DNA of 64,000 bases. It comes from Rhodocytophaga aerolata (GTDB lineage: Bacteria > Bacteroidota > Bacteroidia > Cytophagales > 172606-1). The notes under the pieces are model-generated. The model searched no databases and was not told where the DNA came from. It saw only the letters and a list, made by a program, of their open reading frames with translations. Position numbers and translations under genes: made by a program. This document shows, in pieces, positions 30,101-37,995 of this stretch. The DNA is taken from the NCBI RefSeq assembly GCF_030503435.1, contig NZ_JAUKPO010000008.1:1-64000 (forward strand), read 5' to 3'. Position 1 is the stretch's first letter; each line of letters begins with the position of its first letter.

Positions 30101-30249
30101 ATCTGGGTGTTGGTAACGTCCGGAAAGGCTTCCAGGGGTGTTTTTATATAGCTATATACACCCCCAATAATGACCATCAGGGTAGCAAAGAAGATAAAAA
30201 AGCGGTTCTTCAGCGAAAACGCTACAATATTTTTAATGAACTTATTCAT
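27121..30249 (-). CDS. CzcA-type heavy-metal efflux RND pump
   Basis: The 1042-residue protein is of full RND length. It has an N-terminal membrane helix, two large periplasmic domains and two sets of membrane helices. The fourth-helix motif DFGIIIDGAVVMVEG carries the acidic residues of the divalent-cation heavy-metal type (DFGx3DGAx3VE) rather than the Cu/Ag type. The final position is Gly where many Proteobacterial members have Asn. It should export Zn, Co, Cd or Ni from the periplasm or cytoplasm with the adaptor encoded upstream and an outer-membrane TolC-like duct. The TolC gene of this operon carries a stop codon, so the pump may borrow another duct. Confidence 0.92.
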   Translation of the reverse strand: MNKFIKNIVAFSLKNRFFIFFATLMVIIGGVYSYIKTPLEAFPDVTNTQIIIVTQWNGRSAEEIERFVTVPIEVAMNSVQKKTSVRSISMFGLSVIKIIFDDDVEDFFARQQVNNLLSGVNLPDGADPNVQPPYGPTGEIFRYTLQSKSRDVRDLLAIQNWTIDRQLRSVAGVADIVAFGGAIKAYEITVNPALLSKYGLTPLEVYNAVAKSNINVGGDVIERSGQAYVVRGIGLLNSIPDIENIIIDHINNTPILVKNVAAVVESELPRVGQVGMDDNDDVVEGIVVMRKGENPAEVLKLVKAKIEELNTKVLPSDVKMVTFYDRDKLMEFCTKTVTHNLVEGIIFVTVIVFLFMADWRTTLIVSIIIPLSLLFAFICMKMKGMSANLLSMGAIDFGIIIDGAVVMVEGLFVVLDQKAHQVGMPVYNRLSKLGLIKKTDAEMGKAIFFSKLIIITCLLPIFAFEKVEGKMFSPLAYTLGFALLGALIFTLTLVPVLVSFLLNKNVKEKHNPIVEFFNRIVNNGFRFTYANKLASMVVALAIMMGSLYSFKFLGSEFLPTLNEGALWVEAKLPMSSSLTETTKMVRIFRETLNSFEEVESVLSQTGRSNDGTDPSGFFYVQCQVNLYPKEQWKRKISVDELIEEMDEKLRQYPGIVYNYSQPIIDNVAEAVAGINASLAVKIFGPDLEELNTKADSVAGILKTVQGVKDLGILRNLGQPELSIVLNEEKMGNYGVTMADAQAVIEMAIGGKSVTQLYEKEKKFDVRIRYPKEFRSSVSDIEELKVPTLRGGKIPLKEISEIKTVTGPAFVYRDNNSRFIAIKFSIRERDLGSTIEEAQDKVNAVISLPKGYSIAWSGEFENQVRATQKLTQVVPISLVLIFLILFITFGNSKDAGLVLVNVPFALIGGILALHVTGTIFSISAGIGFIALFGICIQNGVILISVFKTNLIKFKMPLEQALKEGVASRVRPVVMTALMAAIGLIPAAISTGIGSETQKPLAIVVIGGLITATVLTLLIFPLVFEMAYKVKDKKRAKQIATVHA

Positions 30250-30357
30250 AGTTGGAAGAAGGGAACTGAGGGAACATAAGTGAATGGGTGATGGAGGAGT
30301 GGGTGAATAGCAAATTTACTTGGCAGATCCACCGTTTGTTCGTTTATCCTTCAGCGG

Positions 30358-31470
30358 TTAGTCGTTCAATGCATCGTATACCAGTAACTTATTGCGGGAG
30401 AATATTCTTTCTCCTTCCTTGAGGCCCGACTGAATGTAGGCTCTTCCGCCGGCTACCTTATACACCTGAATTTCACGGGTTTCTATGTCACATTTGGCAT
30501 TGTAGAGCATTACATAATTTTTGTTTTTATCGAAAATCAAATCTTCTGCCGGAATTTGCAGCATCTGCTTGTCTTCCTGGTAGCGGATGGTTACATTGGC
30601 AAACATATCTGGCTTCAGCTTAAAATCTTTGTTCTGCATTTTGATGCGGATTTTCATTACCCGGCTTTCGGGGTCCAGAGCATTAAAAATTTTATCTACC
30701 TTGCCGGTAAAGACCACATCCGGATACGATAAGGTAGTGACACAAGCTTCCAGACCCAGTTTTACTTTGGCAATATCTGACTCAAATACATTGGCCACCG
30801 TCCATACTTCTTCCACATTGGAGATCGTAAACAGATTATCCATGTTGTCGCTGCGGAAGTGCATATTCTCGTTGATGTTCTTCTCCACAACAAATCCCGA
30901 AATTGGTGCTTTTACTGTGTAAATGGATTTCTTGCCTACGCCATACAGGTTCAGGATTTCCTGTATCCGGTTTAGCTCAGATTCTGCTTTTTGCAGATCC
31001 TTGCGGGCAGTTACCACGTCTTTTTCAGAGTTTAATCCGGACTGGAACATGTCTTCAGCAACATCCAGGTTTTTCTGGGCAATAATCTGGTTAGACTGGG
31101 CAGAGATCAGCTGGTTTTCAAATTCAGCAATCTCCCCGCTACGGATCACGGCCAGCACCTGGCCTTTCTGCACATAATCGCCGAGTTCTACTTTCAGGTC
31201 TTCTACATTACCTCCCACCAGGGGATATACTTTGGCTATTTTGTCTTCATTAAAGGTAATTTTTCCGGATAGCTTCAATTCATTTTGTACAGTCTTCATC
31301 CGTACAGTGTCCAGAGATAGCTGGCTCATTAAGGTATCGGTGAGGCAGAAAGGCATCGAATCGGAATTTTCAGCTGTTTTGGCATCTGTACAGCTCTGCA
31401 ACAGAAAAAAACTATTTATACATAAAGCTCCTACCGCTACTGCTTTTATAGGATTTACTAGTTTATACAT
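30358..31470 (-). CDS. RND efflux periplasmic adaptor lipoprotein (HlyD/CusB type)
   Basis: The 370-residue product has a signal sequence with a lipobox (LLQSC, Cys near residue 27), so it is probably an outer- or inner-membrane-anchored lipoprotein. Order of domains: beta-barrel/barrel-sandwich strand (KVYPLVGGNVEDLKVELGD), alpha-helical hairpin (about residues 120-190), the second lipoyl half (VKAPISGFV) and a membrane-proximal C-terminal domain. The adaptor bridges the pump and the TolC duct. It lies 108 bp upstream of the pump gene and about 40 bp beyond the native TolC end. Confidence 0.92.
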   Translation of the reverse strand: MYKLVNPIKAVAVGALCINSFFLLQSCTDAKTAENSDSMPFCLTDTLMSQLSLDTVRMKTVQNELKLSGKITFNEDKIAKVYPLVGGNVEDLKVELGDYVQKGQVLAVIRSGEIAEFENQLISAQSNQIIAQKNLDVAEDMFQSGLNSEKDVVTARKDLQKAESELNRIQEILNLYGVGKKSIYTVKAPISGFVVEKNINENMHFRSDNMDNLFTISNVEEVWTVANVFESDIAKVKLGLEACVTTLSYPDVVFTGKVDKIFNALDPESRVMKIRIKMQNKDFKLKPDMFANVTIRYQEDKQMLQIPAEDLIFDKNKNYVMLYNAKCDIETREIQVYKVAGGRAYIQSGLKEGERIFSRNKLLVYDALND

Positions 31471-31508
31471 GGGTTATGTGAATGTTTAATCGGATGTTGA
31501 AAAAAGGG

Positions 31509-32789
31509 TTATTCGTAGGAAAACAGATTTTTACCGGTTGCTAAGGATAGTTCTTCCAGGCTGTGGATGCGGTCGGTTTGCAACTGGTGCAGGTGCAGCA
31601 CATTTTCCTTATAGGACTCAAAGAAGTCAATAAATTCCAGTAAGGTTATGTTTTTCCGTTCATAACTTCGGGTCATGCCTTCCATTAGTTTATCAAAATC
31701 GCCGGCAAACTGCTTGTCAAATTTTTTGTACAGGTTTTCCGCTTACAGTGCTTTGGTATAAGCTACCTGTACTTCTTTTCCTACCTGCAATTCATAATTA
31801 TCTGCCATAGTCTGGCTGGCTTGTAGCCTGGCCTGGGCAGCTTTAATATTTCCCTGATTGCGGTTAAACACCGGCAAGTCGATACCTACACTTACCCCAG
31901 TGTAATTAGATATATAGCTGCCATTGCGGTCGTATACCCCGCCCAGGTGTACATCCGGAACGGCCAGAGATTTCTGGTATGCCAGATTCTGACGGGCATA
32001 CTGGTTACCTGCCTGGTATGCTTTTAGGTCGTAGCGGTTTTCCAGAGCCAAATCTGCCAGCTGACGGATCGTATAGGGCTGAATGCTTAAGCGTTCAGTA
32101 GTTTCTCTGGAAATCTGCGGAACAAGATATACTGTACGCTGATCGCCCATCAGTATTTGTAGCTGCGATTGATTTTCAGCTATGCGGTAGTGAAGCGACT
32201 TCCGTTCATTTTCCAGGGTAAACAGAAATGCTTTCAGGCGGATGAGCTCTTTCAACGGTACATTTCCCCGTTCGTACTGTGCCTGGTATAAGTCTACTGT
32301 CCGTTGCAGCGACTGTATTTCCGTCTCGTAAACAGACAGGGATTGTTGCAGAAAATACGTATCAACAAAAGCCTTCCGCAACTCAAATTTAAGTGTGCGC
32401 AACAAGTCAAAAAATTGATATTCTGCAATCTGTGTGTTAATCTTTTCCAGACCTACCCGTTTGTTGCGTTTGCCGGCCAGTAAAAACAACTGCTGTATTT
32501 GCACAATATTTTGCCCATTAGGTCCCTTGGCTGGCAATATTTCGCCGGTTACGCGGTTGTGGGTACTCTGTTCCAGATAAATGCTGGGATTATCCCAGAG
32601 CCTGGCTTGCAGGGCAAAAGCTTTGCTTTCTTCTATGGCAAACTTCTGAGCCAGAAGCAGGAGGTTATTTTGTGTAAAGGAGGCTTCTGCTGCTGCCAGG
32701 CTTACTTGTACTGTATCTGTTTGTGCATAGGTCCCAGATGAAATGAATCCCATTAAACCTAACAGGATGCAGATAATATTTCTTCGCAT
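31509..32789 (-). pseudogene. TolC family outer-membrane efflux protein, interrupted by in-frame TAA
   Basis: The first part (about 348 residues from the ATG at 32789, or 359 from 32822) has a signal peptide ending SGTYAQ and a TolC-like alpha-helical barrel. It ends at a TAA at 31743-31745. Downstream in the same frame the coding continues for 77 codons (about AENLYKKFDKQF ... LLEFIDFFESYKENVLHLH) to a TAA at 31509. The encoded segment is what TolC proteins of Bacteroidota metal pumps normally carry at the end. The full reading would be about 426 residues, the family norm. A single CAA-to-TAA change explains the stop. It is either a recent nonsense mutation, a sequencing error or, least likely, read-through. 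The product as read would lack the last helices needed for a closed barrel. Confidence 0.82.
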
Positions 32790-32824
32790 AGAGCTGGCTG
32801 TAAACTGCCGGATGAGTAACATGT

Positions 32825-33061
32825 TTATTCTCTTCGTTTATGATTAGTATTTTCCAAGAGTCTTTTATAGATATCTTCCAGAATTTCTGCTTCCCCAAAC
32901 TCTGATTCGCCGGCTACTGCTTGGCTAAACATACGAGTTGGCTCACAGGTATCTGCTTCTTCTTGCTGCCAGCAGTAATAATCATTTATTATTTCTTTGT
33001 AGCTGAGTCCTTCTGGCTGGGCAAAGCGGTTTCTACTCTTGTTGCTTTTCTTTTCCATAGC
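32825..33061 (-). CDS. small hydrophilic protein of unknown function at the head of the efflux genes
   Basis: I start it at the ATG at 33061, preceded by AAAGG at good spacing. The frame runs back to a TTG at 33085, whose extra residues look like leader. The product has 78 residues, very rich in Glu and charged residues (MEKKSNKSRNRF, then SYKEIINDYYCWQQEEAD). It has two Cys and no signal or membrane segment. It ends 35 bp before the TolC ATG at 32789, in the same direction, so it is likely the first gene of the pump operon. I do not recognise the family. Confidence 0.55.
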   Translation of the reverse strand, partial: AMEKKSNKSRNRFAQPEGLSYKEIINDYYCWQQEEADTCEPTRMFSQAVAGESEFGEAEILEDIYKRLLENTNHKRRE

Positions 33062-33095
33062 ATTTACCTTTTGATAGTTAGACAATTAAATGGTG

Positions 33096-33119
33096 CCTGC
33101 CTAACTACTGTTAGGCAGG
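33096..33119 (-). promoter_or_regulatory. hairpin in the leader of the efflux operon
   Basis: A perfect 10-bp stem (33096-33105 with 33110-33119) has a 4-nt loop. It lies about 35 nt upstream of the ATG at 33061, without a T-run. It may shape the leader RNA or be an operator dyad. Confidence 0.45.
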
Positions 33120-33128
33120 ACTTGCAAA

Positions 33129-33346
33129 TGGAAGGATTAAAAGAATCCCCCATGCTTTAGTTACTTGTTTTAGGATTGGCAAGAAAATTATTGGCAGCCT
33201 GGAACAGCGGTTTACCTACAGAGGCCTGTTACCCAGATGCATTGATACGGTTAGGTTTTGTGGTTGTTGAGCAGGAAACTACTACAGAACCTGCTTCTGA
33301 TACTACAAAAATACATCAGACGGCAGGGCGAAAAATTAGAGCTTAA
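33129..33346 (+). pseudogene. possible remnant of a coding sequence
   Basis: On the plus strand one frame reads an ATG at 33129, ten codons, a TAG at 33159 and then about 61 codons to a TAA near 33346. The second part reads like normal protein (LARKLLAAWNSGLPTEAC, then YPDALIRLGFVVVEQE). Codon use looks genic, but I recognise no family. It could be a decayed piece of a transposase or other gene, or chance. It lies within the intergenic region between the efflux operon and the kinase gene, opposite to both. Confidence 0.22.
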
Positions 33347-33400
33347 TTAAAGTTTAATTAGAAGTTGATTAGAGATGGATTAGAAAACGATTAGAGCTGT
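33335..33400 (-). promoter_or_regulatory. six 11-bp direct repeats (ATTAGA), likely response-regulator operator
   Basis: ATTAGA or ATTAAA (once) starts at 33335, 33346, 33357, 33368, 33379 and 33390, exactly 11 bp apart each time. OmpR/PhoB-family regulators are known to bind tandem direct repeats spaced 11 bp, one helical turn. The array overlaps the stop codon of the kinase gene (33391-33393) and lies about 275 bp upstream of the first efflux-operon ATG. The OmpR-type regulator encoded at 34770 is the obvious candidate binder. The binding is inference; the periodicity is directly visible. Confidence 0.7.
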
Positions 33401-34767
33401 TTGGGTAGGAATATAGTAAAGGTAGTACTTTCATTTAAAGAAGAGACAACCGTTATAGAACCTTTATGCAACTCAATAATCTTTTGCGTTAACGATAGCC
33501 CAATGCCATGCCCTTTTATCACTTTGGCATTGCCAGCTCTGTAAAATGGCTCAAAAATATGTTTTATTTCCGGTTGGGCAATGCCGATGCCTTTGTCTAT
33601 AAACCGTATTTTGAGAAACAAGGGCTCTGTACCCAGTATAACCTTCACCGTTTTGTCGGGAGAGAATTTGCAGGCATTTTCCATCAGATTCAGAAAAGCT
33701 GTAGACAACAAGGTTGCATCTCCTATGCCAATAAAGCCGTGTTCATCATCGGTAGCTAAGTCTTCAAATTCAAAAGACACATGATAGCCTGGGTATTTGC
33801 TGTTCAGGGTTAAGGCCGCCTGATAAATAAGTTCATCAACCTGCACGGCTTGTAAAGGTTGCGCAGGTATTTCCATGCTGACTTGTGCCAGCTCCAGAAG
33901 GTTATTAGATAGTTTGTTGAGGCTGATAATATCGGACAGAATGGATTTCAGGTGTTTCTCGTACTCTTCTACAGTGCGGCGCTTAATCAGGGTGACTTCT
34001 ATCTGCCCGGTTATGATGGTAAGGGGGGTGCGCAGTTCATGAGAAGCATTGGCTACAAAGCTCCGTTGTATTTCAAAAGCTTGTTGCAGGCGGTCGAGCA
34101 TCCGGTTAAAGGTAATGGCCAGCTGGCTTATTTCATCTTTGCCTTTTCCTTCATACACCCGCAGGTTCATGTTAGAAACAGTAATTTTATCTACCTGTTG
34201 TACAATCTCTGACATCGGATTAATGGCCCGGCCAGCATACATCCACCCGGCAACCGCCACCACCACCAGACTTCCCAGCCAGCCAATGCTGAGTATTATT
34301 TCCAGATTACGGAGTTTGCTTAGCCCATATCTATCTAACGCAGAGGCAATAACTACATAATGGTCTTCTTTATAGGTTACCAGCACGCCTACTACTTCCT
34401 TCTGGCCATCTTTAAACCGGATGAGTTTTTCACTGCGGATATGGTTGAGAAATTGTTTGGAAGCCGCCTTGGTATTGGGGTTTTCGTCGCTGTCGTAAAT
34501 AATCTGATTGAGGGCATTGTATACAATTACTTGTTCCTGGGGTAATGAAGTCAGGTTATTACGGTCTATGATCTTCAGCAGAGTGGCATCCACTTCATCT
34601 ATTTCAATGAGTAGCCGGGCAGTGGTCCGGGCTTTGTCCCGGAGCCGGTTATAGAACTCCCATGACCTGTATTTAGCAGAAAAATAATAAACTCCCAGCG
34701 AAAACAAGCATAATATAGAAGCAACAACAATAGTGAAGAGTAATGTTAGCCTGGTACGTATTTTCAT
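33391..34767 (-). CDS. sensor histidine kinase
   Basis: The 458-residue kinase has two membrane helices (about residues 6-28 and 155-178) around a periplasmic sensor of about 125 residues. A HAMP domain spans about 179-232. The HisKA box is FVANASHELRTPLT with His243. The ATPase domain has LMENACKFSPD, DKGIGI and GHGIGLSL. It should autophosphorylate on His243 and pass phosphate to the response regulator encoded just before it. The regulator stop and this ATG are 2 nt apart. The proximity to the metal pump suggests it senses periplasmic metal, as CusS or CzcS do, but no metal-binding motif stands out. Confidence 0.92.
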   Translation of the reverse strand: MKIRTRLTLLFTIVVASILCLFSLGVYYFSAKYRSWEFYNRLRDKARTTARLLIEIDEVDATLLKIIDRNNLTSLPQEQVIVYNALNQIIYDSDENPNTKAASKQFLNHIRSEKLIRFKDGQKEVVGVLVTYKEDHYVVIASALDRYGLSKLRNLEIILSIGWLGSLVVVAVAGWMYAGRAINPMSEIVQQVDKITVSNMNLRVYEGKGKDEISQLAITFNRMLDRLQQAFEIQRSFVANASHELRTPLTIITGQIEVTLIKRRTVEEYEKHLKSILSDIISLNKLSNNLLELAQVSMEIPAQPLQAVQVDELIYQAALTLNSKYPGYHVSFEFEDLATDDEHGFIGIGDATLLSTAFLNLMENACKFSPDKTVKVILGTEPLFLKIRFIDKGIGIAQPEIKHIFEPFYRAGNAKVIKGHGIGLSLTQKIIELHKGSITVVSSLNESTTFTIFLPKQL

Positions 34768-34769
34768 AA

Positions 34770-35450
34770 TTACTCCTCTTCCTTCATAATATAGCCTATA
34801 CCTGTAAGGGTGTGAATTAATTTTGGGGTAAAGTCCTTGTCAATTTTTTTCCGGAGGTAATTAATATAGACATCCACTACATTGGTACCGGTATCAAAGG
34901 AAACATCCCATACTTTGGCAGCAATCTCATTTCTGGAAAGAGCCTTGGACTGGTTTCTTAAAAAGAATTCCAGCAAAGCCATTTCCCGGGCAGTAAGGTC
35001 TATTTTTTTACTGCCCCGCTTTACCATTTTCGTAGTCAGGTTTAATTCCAGGTCGGCAATTTTCAACACATCACTTTCTACTGGCATATGTCTGCTTCGT
35101 TTATGCAAAACCCGTAATCTGGCTACCAGTTCCCCAAATTCGAAAGGCTTCACCAGATAATCGTCGGCTCCGGCATCAAAGCCAGCCAGTTTATCGTCGG
35201 TGGTGCCCAAGGCGGTAAGCATGAGAATAGGTATGTTCTCATCCTGCTGGCGGATACGTCTACACAACTCAAAGCCACTCATCTGCGGCAGGTTTACATC
35301 CAGAATAATTACCTGGTATTTTGTGGTTCCGAGTTTTTTCTGGGCAATATCTGGAGTCAGGGCTATATCGGCTTCAAATCCATACTCTTCCAATCCCCTT
35401 TTAATAAAAGATGTCACTTTAATTTCATCATCTACAATCAATACTTTCAT
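34770..35450 (-). CDS. OmpR-family response regulator
   Basis: The 226-residue protein has a receiver domain with the acidic pair near residues 7-8, the phosphoacceptor Asp51 (VIILDVNLP), Thr79 and Lys101 (LVKPFEFGEL). A winged-helix DNA-binding domain follows (about 128-224, with REMALLEFFLRN and VDVYINYLRKK). It is the partner of the kinase encoded next. Proteins of this subfamily bind tandem direct repeats, so the 11-bp array at 33335 is a plausible target. It probably controls the efflux genes. Confidence 0.93.
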   Translation of the reverse strand: MKVLIVDDEIKVTSFIKRGLEEYGFEADIALTPDIAQKKLGTTKYQVIILDVNLPQMSGFELCRRIRQQDENIPILMLTALGTTDDKLAGFDAGADDYLVKPFEFGELVARLRVLHKRSRHMPVESDVLKIADLELNLTTKMVKRGSKKIDLTAREMALLEFFLRNQSKALSRNEIAAKVWDVSFDTGTNVVDVYINYLRKKIDKDFTPKLIHTLTGIGYIMKEEE

Positions 35451-35534
35451 AAGGCAAAACTACTCATTCACAAAATATACCTGAGATTTTAAAGAAATAT
35501 AATGCATTTTCTGAAAGGTAGGGGTTAAAACAAA

Positions 35535-35563
35535 AAAACGCAAAGGCAAAGCCCCTGCGTTTT
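35535..35563 (-). terminator. terminator of the sigma/DUF4097 operon
   Basis: The stem AAAACGCA/TGCGTTTT (35535-35542 with 35556-35563), with an inner GGC/GCC pair, is followed by a T-run on the minus strand. Confidence 0.75.
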
Positions 35564-35594
35564 CCGACCAATAATTCGTTGCTTATAAAAGTTG

Positions 35595-36296
35595 TTAATT
35601 CGTTTTTCTCAGGAAAACATCGTTGCTGATAGACTCCAGGTGTACATCCGGCCCACCTCCGTTTACGGTGCCCTTCAACAAATAGCCTACTATTTGCGGT
35701 GAATCTTTTTTATTCAAGAAATTAATGTCCAGATCAGAATACACTTCGCCGGTAATGGTTTTCATGGCTACACTAGCCCCTTGTTTCACCGGCCAGTTCA
35801 TATCTACATAGCCACTGATTGATTTGGCATGTACCGGCCCGGTGACATCTTTGAGATCAATATTGGCACTGATGGTTTCCAGATCTAACCCGGCTGCTTT
35901 AGGTATATACACTTGATAAGTAATGGTGCTGCATATATAATTATTGCCGTCGTGATACCCTCTGAAAGTGCCGTCTTCATTGGGGCAATCTTCCCGCCTG
36001 CCTTGTTTAATTAGTTGCTTGTCAAAATCTGCCAGCACCCGGATGGCGCCTTTATCGGAGGTAAAATTCATTACCAAGGCATCGTTCAGTTTTCCGCTGT
36101 TGATCTCAATCACTGCTTTAATGTATACTTCTTTTTTATCCCAGGCATTTACCTGAATGTGGTCGCCGAACTTCAGGTTCATATCTATTTTCTGACCGTT
36201 GGCATAGGGCAATGTTTTTTCTACAATCTTCTGAGCGAAAGTGGGGCTAAGAAACAGCATAGAATATAGGGTAGTCAGGATAATTATCTTTTTCAT
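35595..36296 (-). CDS. exported DUF4097-like beta-repeat protein, copy A2
   Basis: From the ATG at 36296 the product has about 233 residues with a signal peptide ending PTFAQ. Short beta-strand repeats follow, in the style of DUF4097/putative adhesin proteins. It has an AWDKKEV strand, a REDCPNEDG stretch with Cys residues, and it ends SISNDVFLRKTN. It is clearly paralogous to the product at 37225, sharing long stretches such as GKLNDAL and VGYLLKGTV. It is the last gene of the operon that starts with the ECF sigma factor. It is probably periplasmic or surface-exposed. The function is unknown. Confidence 0.75.
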   Translation of the reverse strand: MKKIIILTTLYSMLFLSPTFAQKIVEKTLPYANGQKIDMNLKFGDHIQVNAWDKKEVYIKAVIEINSGKLNDALVMNFTSDKGAIRVLADFDKQLIKQGRREDCPNEDGTFRGYHDGNNYICSTITYQVYIPKAAGLDLETISANIDLKDVTGPVHAKSISGYVDMNWPVKQGASVAMKTITGEVYSDLDINFLNKKDSPQIVGYLLKGTVNGGGPDVHLESISNDVFLRKTN

Positions 36297-36337
36297 ACGA
36301 TTTAACATTTTAAAGTTTTAAAAATACAGTGCATGGT

Positions 36338-37165
36338 TTACTTCTTTTTGCGGATGAAAATATCACTGCCTATACTTTCCAGGTTAAGCGCTACGCCGCC
36401 ACCATTGGCTTTGCCTTCTACCACATTGCCCCCGGCCACTTTTTTTAGCCCGTCTTTGGATTCGTTTAATGCCAGATCAAAATCTGTGTAGATTTCTCCC
36501 GATATGGATTTCATGCGGATGTCGGCTTTGGTGTTGGAAGGTAAAAGTACGTCGATGGTGCTGCCCACTACTTTGAATGAACTGGGATTCTCCTGACTCA
36601 GGCTGGTAAATTCCACGTTAATATCTCCCCCGATACTACTGGCTTCTACCGAACCTTTTATATCTGTTAGCCGGATAGCCGAGCTTTTAGATTCTACTTT
36701 TATATCCCCTTCTATACCTGAAATAGTAATCTCATGCCCGTGATGATTCACCTCTTCAAAGACCAGGGAGATTTTTCTAGGGACTTTTACAACATAGGCT
36801 GGCTCGCCCCGGTTGGTTATTTTATTGATGGTGATGGTATTGTTTTCCTGACTAACGGCCAGACCTAAACCTGTATTATCTTCCCCTGTCCGGTACAAGG
36901 CTTTCAACCCCTTAGCCCGTTCCGGGGGAGTAGCGTCAAATTCTCCGGTCGCAGAAATTATTACTTCATCGCCATCGTAGCCGGTTATATCTATGTCGCA
37001 TTTGTCTATCTTCAGCACTACTTTCCGGTTGCCGGTACTGCTGAATCTTATTTTATACTCTTTTTGCTGAGCCTGAATCTGGGTTGTTTTTGTTCCGGTA
37101 ATCCAGAACTGGTTATAGGAGAAGAGCCCCATCAACAAGAGGGGTAAAAAAAAGAAGGTGTGCAT
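36338..37165 (-). CDS. exported DUF4097-like beta-repeat protein, copy B2
   Basis: The 275-residue product has an N-terminal hydrophobic segment (about residues 4-18) that probably acts as a signal. Its beta-repeat body contains VVLKIDKCDIDITGYDGDE and ends ESIGSDIFIRKKK. It is paralogous to the 296-residue product at 38040, with which it shares KALYRTGEDN/KPLYNTAVDN, KVPRKI and MKSISGEIYTDFD. Such repeats resemble adhesin-like DUF4097 domains of unknown role. It lies 42 bp upstream of copy A2 and belongs to the same transcript. Confidence 0.75.
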   Translation of the reverse strand: MHTFFFLPLLLMGLFSYNQFWITGTKTTQIQAQQKEYKIRFSSTGNRKVVLKIDKCDIDITGYDGDEVIISATGEFDATPPERAKGLKALYRTGEDNTGLGLAVSQENNTITINKITNRGEPAYVVKVPRKISLVFEEVNHHGHEITISGIEGDIKVESKSSAIRLTDIKGSVEASSIGGDINVEFTSLSQENPSSFKVVGSTIDVLLPSNTKADIRMKSISGEIYTDFDLALNESKDGLKKVAGGNVVEGKANGGGVALNLESIGSDIFIRKKK

Positions 37166-37224
37166 AACAGATAGTGTTTGTGTTGTCGGTTTGTTTGTAG
37201 TATTGGACAGAAAGCCAGCGTTAC

Positions 37225-37932
37225 TCAGTTAGCTTTCCGCAGGTAAATATCAGAATTGATAGATTCCAGGTGGATGGCCGTTCCCCCGCCTTTTACGGTA
37301 CCTTTGAGCAGATACCCTACTTGTGGGTTCTTGTTTTTCTTGTTCAAAAACTCAATATCCAGATCGCTGTAGAGTTCGCCATTAATGGTTTTCATGGATA
37401 TATCCGAAGATTTATTCTGCGGCCAGTTCATATCTACAAAGCCATTAATAGTTTTAGCAACTACTGGCCCGGCTACATCTTTTAATTCGATATTGGCATT
37501 GATACTTTCAATGCTAAGAACAGCATTGCGGGGCACGGTTAGTTCATACGTAATGGTAGAGCACAAATAAGAGCTGCTACCATCCCGGTAATGATTCCAG
37601 GACGAATATTTCTCTTCCGGGCAATCTTCTCTTTTTCCGGTTTTAACTAACTCCTTATCGTATTCGGCTAGTGCCCGGACTTCCTGGTTTGTGGCATCAA
37701 ACGTAAGTACCAGGGCATCGTTCAGCTTACCATTGTTAATATCTATGGTAGCTTTAAACGAAACTTCGTTTTTATCCCAGGCTTTTACCAGAATGGTATT
37801 TCCAAACTTGAGATTCATGTGTACTTTCCCATCGTTAGCTAATGGAAATGTTTTCTCCACTACTTTTTGGGCAAGCAAGAGTTGTCCTGGGCTTGCCAGT
37901 AAGGCAAAGGCAAGCAAGAGTAATTTGTACAT
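37225..37932 (-). CDS. exported DUF4097-like beta-repeat protein, copy A1
   Basis: The product has 235 residues with a signal peptide (about residues 1-21, ending LLLAQ). Its body and that of the product at 35595 align over the whole length: KVVEKTFP with KIVEKTLP, AWDKNEV with AWDKKEV, KREDCPEE with RREDCPNE. It ends ESINSDIYLRKAN. The conserved Cys pair around REDCP and YLCSTITY could form a disulfide in the periplasm. It is the second gene of module one in the operon. The function is unknown. Confidence 0.75.
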   Translation of the reverse strand: MYKLLLLAFALLASPGQLLLAQKVVEKTFPLANDGKVHMNLKFGNTILVKAWDKNEVSFKATIDINNGKLNDALVLTFDATNQEVRALAEYDKELVKTGKREDCPEEKYSSWNHYRDGSSSYLCSTITYELTVPRNAVLSIESINANIELKDVAGPVVAKTINGFVDMNWPQNKSSDISMKTINGELYSDLDIEFLNKKNKNPQVGYLLKGTVKGGGTAIHLESINSDIYLRKAN

Positions 37933-37995
37933 AAAAGAAAGATTAGGCGTGGTTAAAACATAGGTTGATGTGTTAATTTACAGATGTGCTTAGTA

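Noticed and set aside
27121-30249. Gly in place of the usual Asn at the end of the RND fourth-helix motif as a loss of function
   Set aside because: As I recall, VEG is common in Bacteroidota members of this family, so it is a lineage feature and not a lesion.
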